NCBI RefSeq assembly: GCF_023278565.1
Contig: NC_064675.1
Location: forward strand, 3,224,001 to 3,288,000
From: Colletotrichum lupini
Lineage: Eukaryota > Ascomycota > Sordariomycetes > Glomerellales > Glomerellaceae
DNA: 64,000 nucleotides
Direction: 5' to 3'
In this document: positions 25,001 to 36,190 of the stretch, in pieces
How positions within the stretch are numbered: the stretch's first letter is position 1
Layout: the number at the start of each line of letters is the position of its first letter
Made by a program: the position numbers and the translations under genes
The notes under the pieces: generated by a model
The model's database searches: none
Seen by the model: only the letters and a program-made list of their open reading frames with translations
Told to the model about the DNA's origin: nothing

Positions 25001-25910
25001 CCAATGGGCAGCCTCGGCACGCGGGCTCTTGTGTAGCAACAATGTTGTAAATGGCGGACTCGACGTTGGGAGCAATGAGCCCCTTTGGCACAACAGCTGA
25101 GCCCACAGACTCACGAATAGCATGGCGAATCTCCGACATCCACTCGTCTCGCTCAGTAGGCATTCCAAAGAACAACTTTGTGCAAGCCCAAGATACCATT
25201 GGCGAAGTCTCGGACCACCAAACATCCAATCCAAAGTGAGGGCTTACACCCTCTTCGTTGAAAATGTTGACGATCCTACTCAATGGAATTTCGACCCGAC
25301 CATCAGAGTGTGACCCATCCTGACTCAAAGTGGAAGACGTCGAAGACCTCTTCAGGCGCTGAGACGGCGGGGCAAGCTCAGCAAAGTTCGCCCTTGCTGA
25401 CTCGACACTGCTGAATTTGATGAGGTGCCCATCAGTTAAGACAACATACTCGGCGCGCGATTTCCACAGGCGGCTGTCAGTCTTCAAGGCTCCGTGCTTG
25501 AGAATCTTGATAGGAACCGGCGCTGGCGGCTGAGGGCTGAGATAGTTGGGAGTCTCCTCGGACATGTGCGAACTCGCGGAAGAGTCCTTGGAGGCTCGTC
25601 GGTTGAGGCGGTAGAAGATAGAGGACGAATTTGAGCCGCCGGATCCGTTGTTCTTGTGAAGAACGCGTTTACTCTTCATTTGGAGGCCGCTCGAGACCTC
25701 CTCGGACATGGACGCAAGGTCGGTTGAGGAGGAACTGCTGCTGACCTTCCGGAAGGTCTTTGCTAAGAAACTACGCCTCTTGCCACCCAGCGCCGGTGTC
25801 GAGACACTCCGAAGCTCTGCGGCGGAGCTTTTAGTTGCGGTGTGCGGCTCTCCATGATGTGTTGTCTGAATGGTGGGCAGCATTGACCGTCGGTTCGCAG
25901 CAGCGTCCAT
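22009..25910 (-). CDS. Large PH-domain plus leucine-rich-repeat protein
   Basis: Five exons, 25910-24739, 24682-24210, 24158-23874, 23822-23515 and 23466-22009, give 1,231 residues; all four introns (48-56 bp) have good donors, and the first has GTTACTAACC as branch site. Layout: Ser-rich basic N-terminus (1-125), PH-like domain (about 135-270, ending LFFGMPTERDEWMSEIRHAI), probably a second PH-like fold (about 290-420), then a leucine-rich-repeat region (about 590-1000, with repeats such as LLKELDISRCNLD and LRKLGIAGNCLTQ), and a short coiled coil plus disordered tail. The order PH then LRR resembles CARMIL, the capping-protein regulator, and the neighbour PAN1 is an actin gene, but that link is inference. 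The frame is open to another ATG at 26054 (48 residues longer); I prefer MDAAANRRSM. Intron 24209-24159 is 51 nt, in frame and without a stop. Confidence 0.82.
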
Positions 25911-26933
25911 GGTCGACAGATTTGACGTGCAGTAATCGGGGGTCCAAGCCCAGCCTATTCCGTCGTCGTGGGAATGCCTCGGCCAAATCGGGCCTTCGAG
26001 GCCGTCAAGGTCGAGTAATCGATTATTGGGCCATGTAACGTTATCCAAAGGCAAGTCGTCGAGATGGGTTCAATACTATGGCGATTGCGCTGTTTACACT
26101 GGGTGGGAAGAAGGTGAGAGAGGAATGAGTTGAGCGGGACAATAGAGGGCTATGTATCTCCGTCGTCGAGCTAACGAAGCGAAGATTGGAGGGTTCGAGA
26201 TAGTAGAGAAAACGAAGTTGTCAGAAGGTAGGAGTAGGTATCAGAAGATGAGGGGATCAAAAAGTGTGTGCACATGAAAGTGGACGGCGGAGGGGTGTTA
26301 ATAAGTGACGGTCCTTATCCTCTGGTCAGAGAGGGAGAGGTGCGTGTAGGTTCTGGGAGCAGGGAATAGCTGTTTGAAGAAAGGACCGGAGTGCAGCAAG
26401 CCTCCGGCAAGAACCAGGAACCTTGCTGGGAAAGGTAAGGGAAGACTGGAGGCAGCGGCGGTACTTGGTAGGCTAGGTATCCTTACGGTCTTGCGGATAG
26501 CGTGGTAGTAACGAGCGAGGGGTGAAATTCGGACGATTAGGGTGAGTGGATGCGGATGGATGTCCCGAGTCTTGGAAGAAGAGGACCTGACCCTGGCCAC
26601 TGGGAGAGACAAGGCAGCACGAGTCGGGCAAGGTGCGGTCAGATCAGGGACTCGGTTGGGCAAGGGAAGGATAAGATGGGATGAGATATGAAGAGTCGGG
26701 CGAGTAAGCATGTGTACATTGGCCGGATTCAAGGCGAGTGTGAGTGAGGTGAGTGAGTGGTGAGGATAGGTAGCGCCGGGTTTGTGAGGCAGGTATGGGA
26801 ATGATGGATTTGGGATAAGATGTTGGAGAAGAAACACGACCTCAGAGACCAGGGAAGATGGTGTTCACGGCACGCTGCGCAAGAGAGACACACAGCGAAC
26901 AAGAGGAAGCGGAATTGGGGGAGCATGGAGGGT

Positions 26934-26950
26934 GGGGGGGGGGGGGGGGG
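26934..26950. repeat. Homopolymer of 17 G
   Basis: Seventeen G in a row in the presumed leader of the PH-LRR gene. Length may be uncertain from sequencing. Confidence 0.9.
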
Positions 26951-29900
26951 TGCGTGGATACGAAATGGTACTTGTTCATTCAACTAGGAGGTTTGGAGAC
27001 GCGAGAGGAAGAGATGAGTCTACGGAGTAAGGTACACCTCATAGCCTCATAATCATGAAAGAGAGAGTGACCGAGAGAGTAAGGTAGGAGAGGCCAGTGC
27101 TGAGTGCCAATGTACGTGTATCCATAGGGGAAAGGCGAAAGACAGCGAATGGAAGCTTGATGCAGCTATGATGTTATCGATGCACATCCTGTTTTTGGCC
27201 CCCGGAAGCGTCGCCCAATGAGACAGGCGCGGGGTTTCTCTGTTGCTGGCGCTGCCATTGCAAGGGAAAAGAAAAAAAAAGGCGATGGGAAAGAGAGAGG
27301 GAAAGACACACCAAGAGAGGCAGGCAAGAGCAAGGGCACGTCACCAATGAGAGGGCGTTTCTCGTAGCGGGAAGCCTTGGCCCTGCAGTGGGGTTTCTGC
27401 TGTGTGCGGCCCTTTTCCCCCTGCAACTTACAAGGAAGGTACCGAGAACATGTGTATCCTTACTCTGTACAATCTTCTATGCATTTCTTCCAATACCTAC
27501 CCGCAAATACACAGTCACCACAGTCTACTACCATCGTCTGTGTCTTGTTCACAGTTCTCCTCCGCCTCGACATGGGTACGTTGTTCTGCCCACTCCTGGC
27601 AGCTGAAAACAAAGTTGATGGAGCTCACTCAGCCGCTGTTTGATGTACAGACAGAACGCACAAAACAAAACACTAGACGAAGAGGAGAACTCTGAGCGAA
27701 AGATCGAGAAACGAGCCTTCACAGGCCAGAGGGCCGCTCCAACATATCCACGAATATCCACGCGCGAGCAGCGAAACATACGCCAAAGCCCACTCTTACC
27801 CACTCCATTATGCACGTTTTACGTGGATCATGGTGCCATGGGTCTGTGGCTCTGGCTCCTCCGTAGCTCCCAGCTTGCCAAGGGGAGGGGTGGGCCATAC
27901 GGCCCATACCTAGCTATCTTTCTCTGGCGTCTTCGGAGACTGCACCTTGCCGGTACCACCAGAATTCGACTGACGAGCTTGGGAGGCCACCGGAAACTGC
28001 GTGCATCTCGTCACTCTCATGCATTTTTTGTTTTTTTACCATGGAATCACGGCACGCATGGCGCATCCGTACGGCACTCCTCGGCACTCCTCCTCCTCCC
28101 CTCACTCGCTGGCCTGGCTGCGTACCAGTCCTCCAGTGCCACCCTGTTGCTGTGCCTCCTCGCCTCAGTTACATGCCGTGAGGCCGGCGATGGCAGATGC
28201 AGCTTGTGGCGCCCCGTCTCCGACCATGTACCACTTCCAAGTTCCAACACGCCTGAATCCACACGAGAAAATGGGTTCTGCATCCACCAGAGCCCGCCGC
28301 GCGCAACCAGTGACCAGCAACCTGGGATGCTGTTGCTACGCTCCCGGTATGTCGACGGCGGCTGCGTACGCAGCAGAATGGCGGTGCAACTTCAGCACGT
28401 CAACGCTTACCAAGTTTACCATTCGGCATAGTGCAAGCTGTACTGCCCATCCCGTCATCTCCAATACTTGCTCAGCTACGGTGGGCTATCGCAGGTAGTG
28501 GCTCCCGGCATCTCGGGACTTACGTCTCATAGCGTGATGTGCTATCCAGGTATCTTGGTCGTCGCACAGTCGCACTCGCTGAACTCTACCTATCCTTGGC
28601 CTTTTCACGACCGCCGATTTCACTACTGCGGTAGCCGCAGATGCCCGACGCCGTAGATGCCGCGCATTCTGCAAAGTTCACTGCCATCCCAGAGTCACCT
28701 AAGCCCAAGACGATGGATGCGGGTTATCTTCCAGTAACTCTGAATGGCTCCCTTGGCATGCTCAGTTCGCCCACGCCCATGGCCAAGCCATGCCTGTCTT
28801 CTTGCCTCTGAGACCCGGTTATCCAGGGTCCTACTGTAAGGTTCTCAAATCGTGATCATCGATTGATTTTCCTGATGCTTCGCTAGCTGCGATTCCCTCC
28901 TCTCTCTCCATTTTCTTTTTTTCTCTCAACTAAACTTTCTTCTGCAGCATGAATGATGAGGCTCCTCTCCTTCGCCGTGGAGACGGCGCTAGAGCCGGTC
29001 AGGCCGAGAGTAAGGGTCGTTTCAAGCCACTATCAATATTCAGCTTAATGGGGGCGCCCCGGCGACTTGAAATATCTCAAGATTGTTTCAAATTTCCCCT
29101 TCCTTTCCTTGCGCTTCGGCCGCCTCGCCCCCGGCTGCGGCATCTTTCCACGCCGAAATGATTTGCTCAGGGCGCTCTTCTCTTGGCCTCTGGAGACTGG
29201 AGGGGTCTTGTCATTCTTGTGCGCGTAAAGCTGCATCATAGAGCAAGGGGAAACCCTCTCTCGTGTTCATTGAATAGACTTTTTTTTGGTTTCTAGAAGG
29301 AGTCGGGTAAGGTAAATGAACCAAGAGGATTCTGACTGTCAATCCCCTGGCCATGTCAGCCCCATTTTATACGGATACGAGAGGGAGTTGGTCTTGGGAC
29401 CCTTCGGTTTGTGACTTTGTCCACGGCTGTGTAAGCGCACTACAAAGATCTGTACATGTTCGTACGTGTGCTGGGCGTCCTCACCCAGGCCTCCTTCCGG
29501 CAAATGGTAAAGGATTCAAGCTACCTGTCACCTTGCCGATAGCGAGCGCGAACTTCCAAGGGGGAAACAGAACCAGTCGGCACGAGAGTACACCATTCCG
29601 GCGGTTGTGTTTGGGCAGATAATGTTGGTTATCAAGAGATTTGGGGTAATGCAGGTAGAGTTGTTAGACCGCCCGCGTCAAGCTCAAAAAGGGTGCCATC
29701 GTGCCATGCGGCCGGTTTCAGATGAAGTAGAGACGATGGTGAGGAACGATTTAAAGGGTGTTAAAGACGCCCGGGCACGCCCCCTTGAAAGATTAGAGAA
29801 TACCCATCCCAAGGAAATGTCCCAGGAATGAGACGCTGGGCTGGGCCAACGCGATCATCCCAACGACCCGGCCGAACGAACACCTCTTTATCCGTACAGT

Positions 29901-30218
29901 CAGGCAGTTTGCACCCTTTCACCACGGATGCGAAGAATGGTGAAACCAAACCCGCGCCGGCCAAATTTGGGGGGCACGGGGGTCACGTCCAAGGAACAAC
30001 CGGGCTTTGGGAGCGGGCGGGGGCCACAACTTGTCAAGGGCTCGAGATTGCGACTTGTCTCTGATCGCCGTCAGGACAGGGGCGTTCCTGATATGATTAT
30101 ACGAAGTATTACACCTGTACTCCGTACGGATTTACATATGTGTGAGAACTTGAGAAGGGGGAACATATCGGTAAGCCACTGCCGCACAATTTATGCGCCA
30201 CTTGCGAGCGTTCAATCC

Positions 30219-30236
30219 CATCATCATCATCATCAT
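30219..30236. repeat. CAT trinucleotide repeat, six units
   Basis: Six CAT units in non-coding sequence. Confidence 0.9.
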
Positions 30237-32490
30237 TTTCAAACCGCAAAATCCACCACGAGTCCTGGGCCAAGGCGCGCCCCCGATAAAATCAAGTGAG
30301 GCGAATAAAGGTGTCCGCATTTCCTGGAAATGAGCCGGACTTGTGCAGGACTGCAGGTAAACAGTTGCCCTGGACACGGGCCGTGGCCCGTATAACACTG
30401 TAATCCAAAGTTTCTCCATTTACCTAGTATGTATCCTTGCTTTCGGCCGCAATTTCGATATGTCGTTGCGGGTATCAAGACCATGGCCCTCTCGGATGTT
30501 TCTACACCACGCGACACGCGCCGCTCTTTGCTCAGTCAGTCCAACTTATGGATTCAACGAGCGAGTCGCGCGCGACACAAGCGTGATACCGCAACACGGA
30601 GGGCACGTTTTCCCCCTTGTCTTTCGCGTCTCCTTTAATTCTTGAACCACCTGGCACGGACCTCCCGCATCCAGTCCGACGGATGCCTTGGGGACGATGG
30701 ACCTTACTTTGGTGTCAAAAGCGGGGAACGGCCGGCAACCCGTTCGACAGTCCGGCCCGTCTCACCCTTTCCTGCCACCATGATCGGTCCAAGTACCCAT
30801 CCCGAGCTCTGTGTTGCTTCCGTAGGACGCTACCAGCCAGGCTGAGGGGAGACAAGAGTTGGAGGGATAGGGTGAGGACTTGGATATTCGATATTCCCGC
30901 ATACAGGGATCCATCTTTAAGAAAATTCGATTGCATCTGGGGAAAGGGACGCGTTACCATCATTGCGTACGACGAGGCGAAGAAATCCCACTTCCCGACA
31001 CTTTTGCGCCAGATGTTTAGGATGTTGGGAGTTTGCTTCCGGTCGATCAGTGAATCTTTTCCCCCGGAATTTCCCCTCATCAGGCCTGGACGCCGATAAC
31101 GCTTTAGAGACAGCATTCCAGATTGTTCCCAGTCGCTCAGTGGTATGTATCCGTACTCCGTCCACGGCCGTCAGAGGAGAGACCTGGATACGGATACACA
31201 TCTTGTCAATTCCGCTAGTACTTCATTCCAACGATTCTTCGTCTCACTGCCACGCTGCGGGCCAGTTTGTAGTGATGTCATACTTTTCACCGATGTCTGC
31301 CATGTTGCCCGATCTGCCAAATTCGGCGTACCAAACGTAAGCTAGGTAGTCGTGCGCTGTCAAGACGACTAGCAAACTGGCGGACTGCTCGTTTTCCTTC
31401 GTGGTAAGGTGGGAATAGCTAGTTGAACTGGAGGAACAGGCCGGATCGTCGCAAGCCAGATGGCGCATTGAAGTTTTGGACCAGAACTAATGGTACCTAG
31501 CCATCACCTAGCTGTGCAAGCTCCCGTATATGGTAGCTTTTCAGGAACTGCTCCTGGCGTCCTGCTGTTGTCCCACGCCCCCCTTCTTTGTTAAATTGAT
31601 TTTTTGGTGGCTTGTTGGTGACCTCTTCCCGAAGTTGCCGAAGCCCTCCCTGGTAAGCGTTACCACACGAACCACGCGAGGAATGTCTCTTGTCATCCAA
31701 CGGCATTTGGAACTTCTAATTGATCTTGCGTATAATTGTCAGTCGATGGAAAAGCGAGAATGATGCCGGCCATTCGCCCGTGCGTAATGACGTTGCCAAC
31801 AGTCGTTTTTTGGTGTGAATAAGATGAAGCGAAGAGAGACTGCGGTTGATCGTAATCATCTGTGCCCAGATTGTCACTGACCTGCAGTCCTGCACCAATG
31901 TTTTGGGGCAATCATGTCTCAGATACATAGACCTCAGATGCAAATGCGACTAAAGCAAGAGAGCTCCTGCAGCTCAGCTCTGTCAGCTGGTTGATCAACA
32001 TGTTGATCTTTGGCAAGAGGTGCATCCTCAATCTCTTGTGGCGTTGTGGCTGGAGAATTAGGGTAAAGCCTCAGCCACACGCACTGCCACATGCTGCCCA
32101 AGCCACATAGGAAGTTGCAGAACCGACATTCCGACCGACTAACCGCCTACCTCACGCGTCGAACCTAAATCCCGCCCAAGCAAACCGAGCCCGAGGTCGG
32201 GACCTTGCTGCATCTGCCGTCGGATTATTTTGCCGAATTTGGCTCGCTTTCACGTATGCCGCCCCCGGCCTCCGCATACCGACGCACTTCGCAACCGCAA
32301 AGCTGCACTTGACCGCCCGCCGTTCGAGGGCTGGCAGAAACTCGGCAACCCAACTCAACAGAAAATTGGAGGGGCTGTCCCACTTTCGCGATCTTACGAT
32401 ATCTGGTAGCACGCTCGCCCTTCCAGCTTCGACATCGTCACCAATTGACTGCGACAGCTTTCCCGATTACTCCAGCTTCGCGGTTGTCTA

Positions 32491-32557
32491 GTGAGTAGCA
32501 CGTGTTTCCTATCCATGGCATCGACTGACCTATTGTCCTTTTTCGCAAATTTTCCAG
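32491..32557 (+). other. Probable 5' UTR intron of CBR1
   Basis: The donor GTGAGT at 32491 and the acceptor TTTTCCAG ending at 32557 enclose 67 bp, a normal size for this genome, with CTGAC as a candidate branch site about 30 nt before the acceptor. It ends 99 bp before the CBR1 start codon. Not confirmed by transcript data. Confidence 0.5.
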
Positions 32558-32656
32558 ATTTCCCTAGACCCGTAACGAAAGAGCTAGCAAGCTCCCAGCT
32601 ACACGTCCAATCCCGCTTCCTGTGGAGAAAAAGAGTCCTCGGACACCATTTTCAAA

Positions 32657-33756
32657 ATGTCCGAATTGACTACCCGCAAATACTTTGACAACATTTACAT
32701 TCCCGCTGGTCTGATCGTCTTCGGATGCTTCATTACCAAGCGCGAATGGACGCCGTACGCTGTTGCCCTGGCGCTCGCGCTGGCAGCCTACAAGTTCAAC
32801 GCCATGCGTGAGTTCGGCCCCCCTCGGAATACCTCGGAATTGCCCGCTGACGAACCCCCTCACGCAGAGATCAAGAAGGTCCTGAAGCCTGATACCTTCC
32901 AGGACTTTGAACTCAAGGAGAAGACCATCATCTCGCACAATGTCGCCATGTAAGTCGTACTTCCGAAACTTCAAAGCCCGGAATTCCCAGCTGACAAGCG
33001 TCCGAAGCTACCGCTTCAACCTCCCCAGCGAGAAGGCCATCCTCGGCCTGCCCATCGGCCAGCACATCTCCATTGGTGCCAACTGCCCCCAGCCTGATGG
33101 CACCACCAAGGAGATTGTGCGCTCCTACACTCCCATTTCTGGCGACCACCAGCCCGGCTACTTCGACCTCCTGATCAAGTCCTACCCCACCGGTAACATC
33201 TCCAAGTACATGGCATCGATGAAGGTCGGACAGACGCTCAAGGTCAGGGGTCCCAAGGGCGCCTTCGTCTACACCCCGAACATGGTCCGTCACTTTGGTA
33301 TGATTGCTGGCGGCACTGGTATCACTCCCATGCTCCAAATCGTCCGCGCTGTCATTCGTGGTCGCCCCACCGGTGACAAGACCGAGATTGACCTCATCTT
33401 CGCCAACGTTACCCCTCAGGATATCCTGTTGAAGGAGGACCTGGACGCTCTCGCCAAGGAGGACGCTGGGTTCCGTGTGCACTACGTTCTTGACAAGCCC
33501 CCTGCGGGCTGGACCGGCGGCGTCGGTTACGTCACCGGCGACATGATTACCGTAAGGCCTCCCAGTGGATCTCGTTTTCTGCGTGCAGAGCTAACCTATA
33601 CTACAGAAGCTTCTCCCCAAGGCTGCCGACGACGTCAAGCTTCTGCTTTGCGGTCCCCCGCCCATGGTCAGCGGTCTGAAGAAGACGGCCGAGACTCTTG
33701 GTTTCAAGAAGGCCCGCCCCGTGAGCAAGCTCGAGGACCAGATCTTCGCTTTCTAA
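32657..33756 (+). CDS. CBR1: NADH-cytochrome b5 reductase 1
   Basis: This FAD enzyme passes electrons from NADH to cytochrome b5, for fatty-acid desaturation, sterol synthesis and diphthamide formation. Exons 32657-32807, 32868-32949, 33008-33551 and 33607-33756 give 308 residues, the usual length for Cbr1. An N-terminal hydrophobic anchor (about 12-48) precedes the FAD-binding barrel with RSYTPIS, and the NADH-binding domain with [14 protein letters not shown] and [12 protein letters not shown]. The C-terminus DQIFAF is typical of the family. Intron 1 (60 bp) is a multiple of three and lacks a stop, so retention would insert 20 residues. SPP2 starts 368 bp downstream on the same strand. Confidence 0.95.
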
Positions 33757-34124
33757 GCTTGTCAAAGCTAGAGAAAGGTCGGCCTTAACAAATTAAAAAC
33801 TACATTGCGTGGGAGGAAACGGCGTTTTGCATGTTGATGGGCATCAGGGGAAGTCGATATAGATGCATTTCCAGATTTCAAGGTGCTGTTCCAAGGGTCC
33901 CATAGATAAGAGCTTCTGCATTCGGATAGCTTTGTTGCGACTGAGCTGTCGTGTAGAAAGTGTGCCCCACCTTACATAATGCCACTACATCCTAATCCCT
34001 GCAAGTTGACGTCGCAAAGTGAACCGACCACTACTTCGTGTGAACCAGCGTGCCAGGCTACAACCACGAAATTTCTCTTTCTGTCAAAGCATTTCACATC
34101 ACAACCCCGTCGACACTCAGCGCC
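33757..34124. other. CBR1-SPP2 intergenic region
   Basis: These 368 bp must serve as the CBR1 3' end and the SPP2 promoter. I see no distinctive site. Confidence 0.4.
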
Positions 34125-35228
34125 ATGTCAGACGGTACGAAAGCTCCAAGGATAGCAATCAGCTTCGGCGGCTCCTCAAGCTCAAAAAATAACAAGAAAC
34201 CCTCGCGCCCAGACCCACCTTCATCACTCGGCAAACGGTCAAGAACGAATGCGCTGAACAACTTTGACTCGGACTCGGACGGCGAGCGCGATCATGGCCG
34301 GGGACGACACGAAGCGATTACAGAACTCGGCGGCGACTCTGATCGGAAACGAGAAAAGAAGCCCCGCGAGCTGGTGATTAAGAAGCAGAGCAATCGCGAC
34401 TGGAAGGCGGAATTGCGCGGGCGCCGGGGAGGCAAGAATCTGTTGCCTGCCGAGGTGCAGGCGCAGCGAGAGCAGGAACGGAACGGCGCGCAGCAGGAGG
34501 TAGAGAGAGAGCCCGCCGATGCTGAGAAGCAGATACAATGGGGGTTGACCGTCAAGAAGCGCAAGACGAGCGAAGAGGCAACCACACCCAGAGAGCAGGG
34601 TGAGACAGCAGCAAACGACGACAACGACGGCCAGGACCGCGATCGATCACCAAAGGAGAAACGGGCACCTCGTACAGCGGACGAAGACGCCATGGACGCC
34701 TTACTCGGAAACAAGCGCCAAGAGGAAGAAGACATTGTCATCCAGGCCACGGAGCAGGATGCCTACCTCTCCGACATCAAGCACGTGGGCGAGGACGCGA
34801 CGCTCGCAGACTACGACGCGATACCGGACGGCGAGTTCGGCGCGGCGCTGCTGCGCGGCATGGGCTGGGACGGCAAGATGCGCGGGCCCAAGAAGAAGCA
34901 GCCGACCGAGAGGCGGCAGAACCAGCTCGGCCTGGGGGCTAAGAAGCTCGAGGGCGCCGAGGACCTGGGGCAGTGGAACCACGGCGGGAAGAAGAAGAGC
35001 GGACGGCCGCGGCTGGACGAGTACCGTCGCGAGGAGGAGAAGAGGCGCAGCGAGCGCAAGGAGCGGAGGGGCGAGAGCTATAGGGATGAGAGGGATCGTG
35101 AGCGGGAGAGGGACCGAGATCGGGATAGGTATGGGGGTGGGCACCGTGATAGGGAGAGAGAGCGGGATAGGGATAGAGATCGGGATTATTACAGCTCCAG
35201 ACATCGGAGCGGCGACTCAAGACGATGA
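34125..35228 (+). CDS. SPP2: Spp2-like pre-mRNA splicing factor (G-patch, GPKOW family)
   Basis: Spp2 binds and activates the DEAH helicase Prp2 before the first splicing step. A single frame gives 367 residues. The N-terminus has the KAPRIAISFGG stretch common in this family; the G-patch-like Spp2 domain (about 228-270) reads DAIPDGEFGAALLRGMGWDG followed by KMRGP. The C-terminal third is an RE/RD-rich tail (repeats of RDRERERDRD) like that of SR-related splicing factors. I chose the ATG at 34125 because the conserved MSDGTKAPRIAISFGG begins there; the frame is open 25 codons upstream. No intron is visible. Confidence 0.88.
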   Translation: MSDGTKAPRIAISFGGSSSSKNNKKPSRPDPPSSLGKRSRTNALNNFDSDSDGERDHGRGRHEAITELGGDSDRKREKKPRELVIKKQSNRDWKAELRGRRGGKNLLPAEVQAQREQERNGAQQEVEREPADAEKQIQWGLTVKKRKTSEEATTPREQGETAANDDNDGQDRDRSPKEKRAPRTADEDAMDALLGNKRQEEEDIVIQATEQDAYLSDIKHVGEDATLADYDAIPDGEFGAALLRGMGWDGKMRGPKKKQPTERRQNQLGLGAKKLEGAEDLGQWNHGGKKKSGRPRLDEYRREEEKRRSERKERRGESYRDERDRERERDRDRDRYGGGHRDRERERDRDRDRDYYSSRHRSGDSRR

Positions 35229-36190
35229 AGAATCTGCGGCGCGTTCGGCGAGAGGCTGTTCCCTGTTTCAGGTCATGGCAGAATTGAATAGTTTGTCCAC
35301 GGATAAATAGACCAACCGGACATGTTATTCATGACACTCCCAAAAAGAAAACCATTAGGTAGCGAGGGTAGCCCGCGGCGTCGGTGACGCCCATCAACAT
35401 CAGTATACTGGGATCCAGTTACCATCATGACTTCGGAACACAATACCAGAGCATGGCCGGACCGATTGTACGTGATGTGATGCCTTGAAAGCCGCATCCT
35501 ACTCAGGTTGTTTCCCACGTCCAATAAGGCCGAAGACTCGCCGTGACTAGACAGCATTGATTGATGTCGGCGCTGCCTCCGCATTACCTACGTCGTGTAC
35601 TTCCACCTGACCGCTGGTTCATTGTGGGGAGGTGGAAACGCCCAATATTTGCAAAGTATGGTACGCAAGTCTTTAGTCAAGTGAGAATCACGGAGGCCGA
35701 AGAAACCGTGATGAAAAGACTTCGAACCCCATGGGGCTTCGCTGCATCCGTCTGGGGATTCCCCTTGGGCGCATGATCCACGCAGCCACGCAACCCTGAG
35801 GGTTGGTTGAAGATACCCAGGTCTCGATAAATGTGGCATCTTCTGGTGGGCATCAATAACCACAGTCGTTATCTGTTTAAAGTTTGTCATAGCAATGGTG
35901 CCCCCACGAAGGCTTCCCTCTGTCGTGTCATGGAGAAGGAACTCTCGTGTCATGGACCACTTCGACCTCGGAGGGCAGTAACCGCTGTGGGCTATGGACA
36001 CCTGCAGTTCGTTCCATCGGTCTTGTATTTTTTCTTTTCTTCCTCCTTTGCCATCCTACACATATCTCCTCGGCCTTTTCCTTCTCCTCAGATAACATTG
36101 CTTCGTTCAACACATTCTGGGTCGGGCATTTCGTCAACTCCATGTTTACAACTCAGCTTCAGCAGTATTCCATCGATTGCCCATTTCATC
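35229..36190. other. SPP2-MFS intergenic region
   Basis: Nearly 1 kb holding the SPP2 3' end and the promoter of the transporter. The last 200 bp are T/C-rich on the plus strand, as is usual before highly expressed fungal genes. No regulatory site can be named with confidence. Confidence 0.4.

Larger units (their letters stand above)
25911..32490. other. 6.6 kb largely non-coding region
   Basis: The first 1.4 kb is purine-rich on the plus strand, that is a pyrimidine-rich leader and promoter for the minus-strand PH-LRR gene. A run of 17 G is at 26934-26950 and six CAT units at 30219-30236. One short stretch around 28835-29011 has gene-like splice signals (see findings). The plus-strand frame 27640-28431 is open for 263 codons but has no domain, and its composition follows the local C/T bias. 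No RNA gene was recognised. Confidence 0.5.

Noticed and set aside
27640..28431. 263-codon plus-strand frame
   Set aside because: No domain, no leader signals, and biased composition; considered chance.
30205..30221. tRNA B-box-like word CGTTCAATCCC
   Set aside because: No A-box at the right distance and no acceptor-stem pairing.
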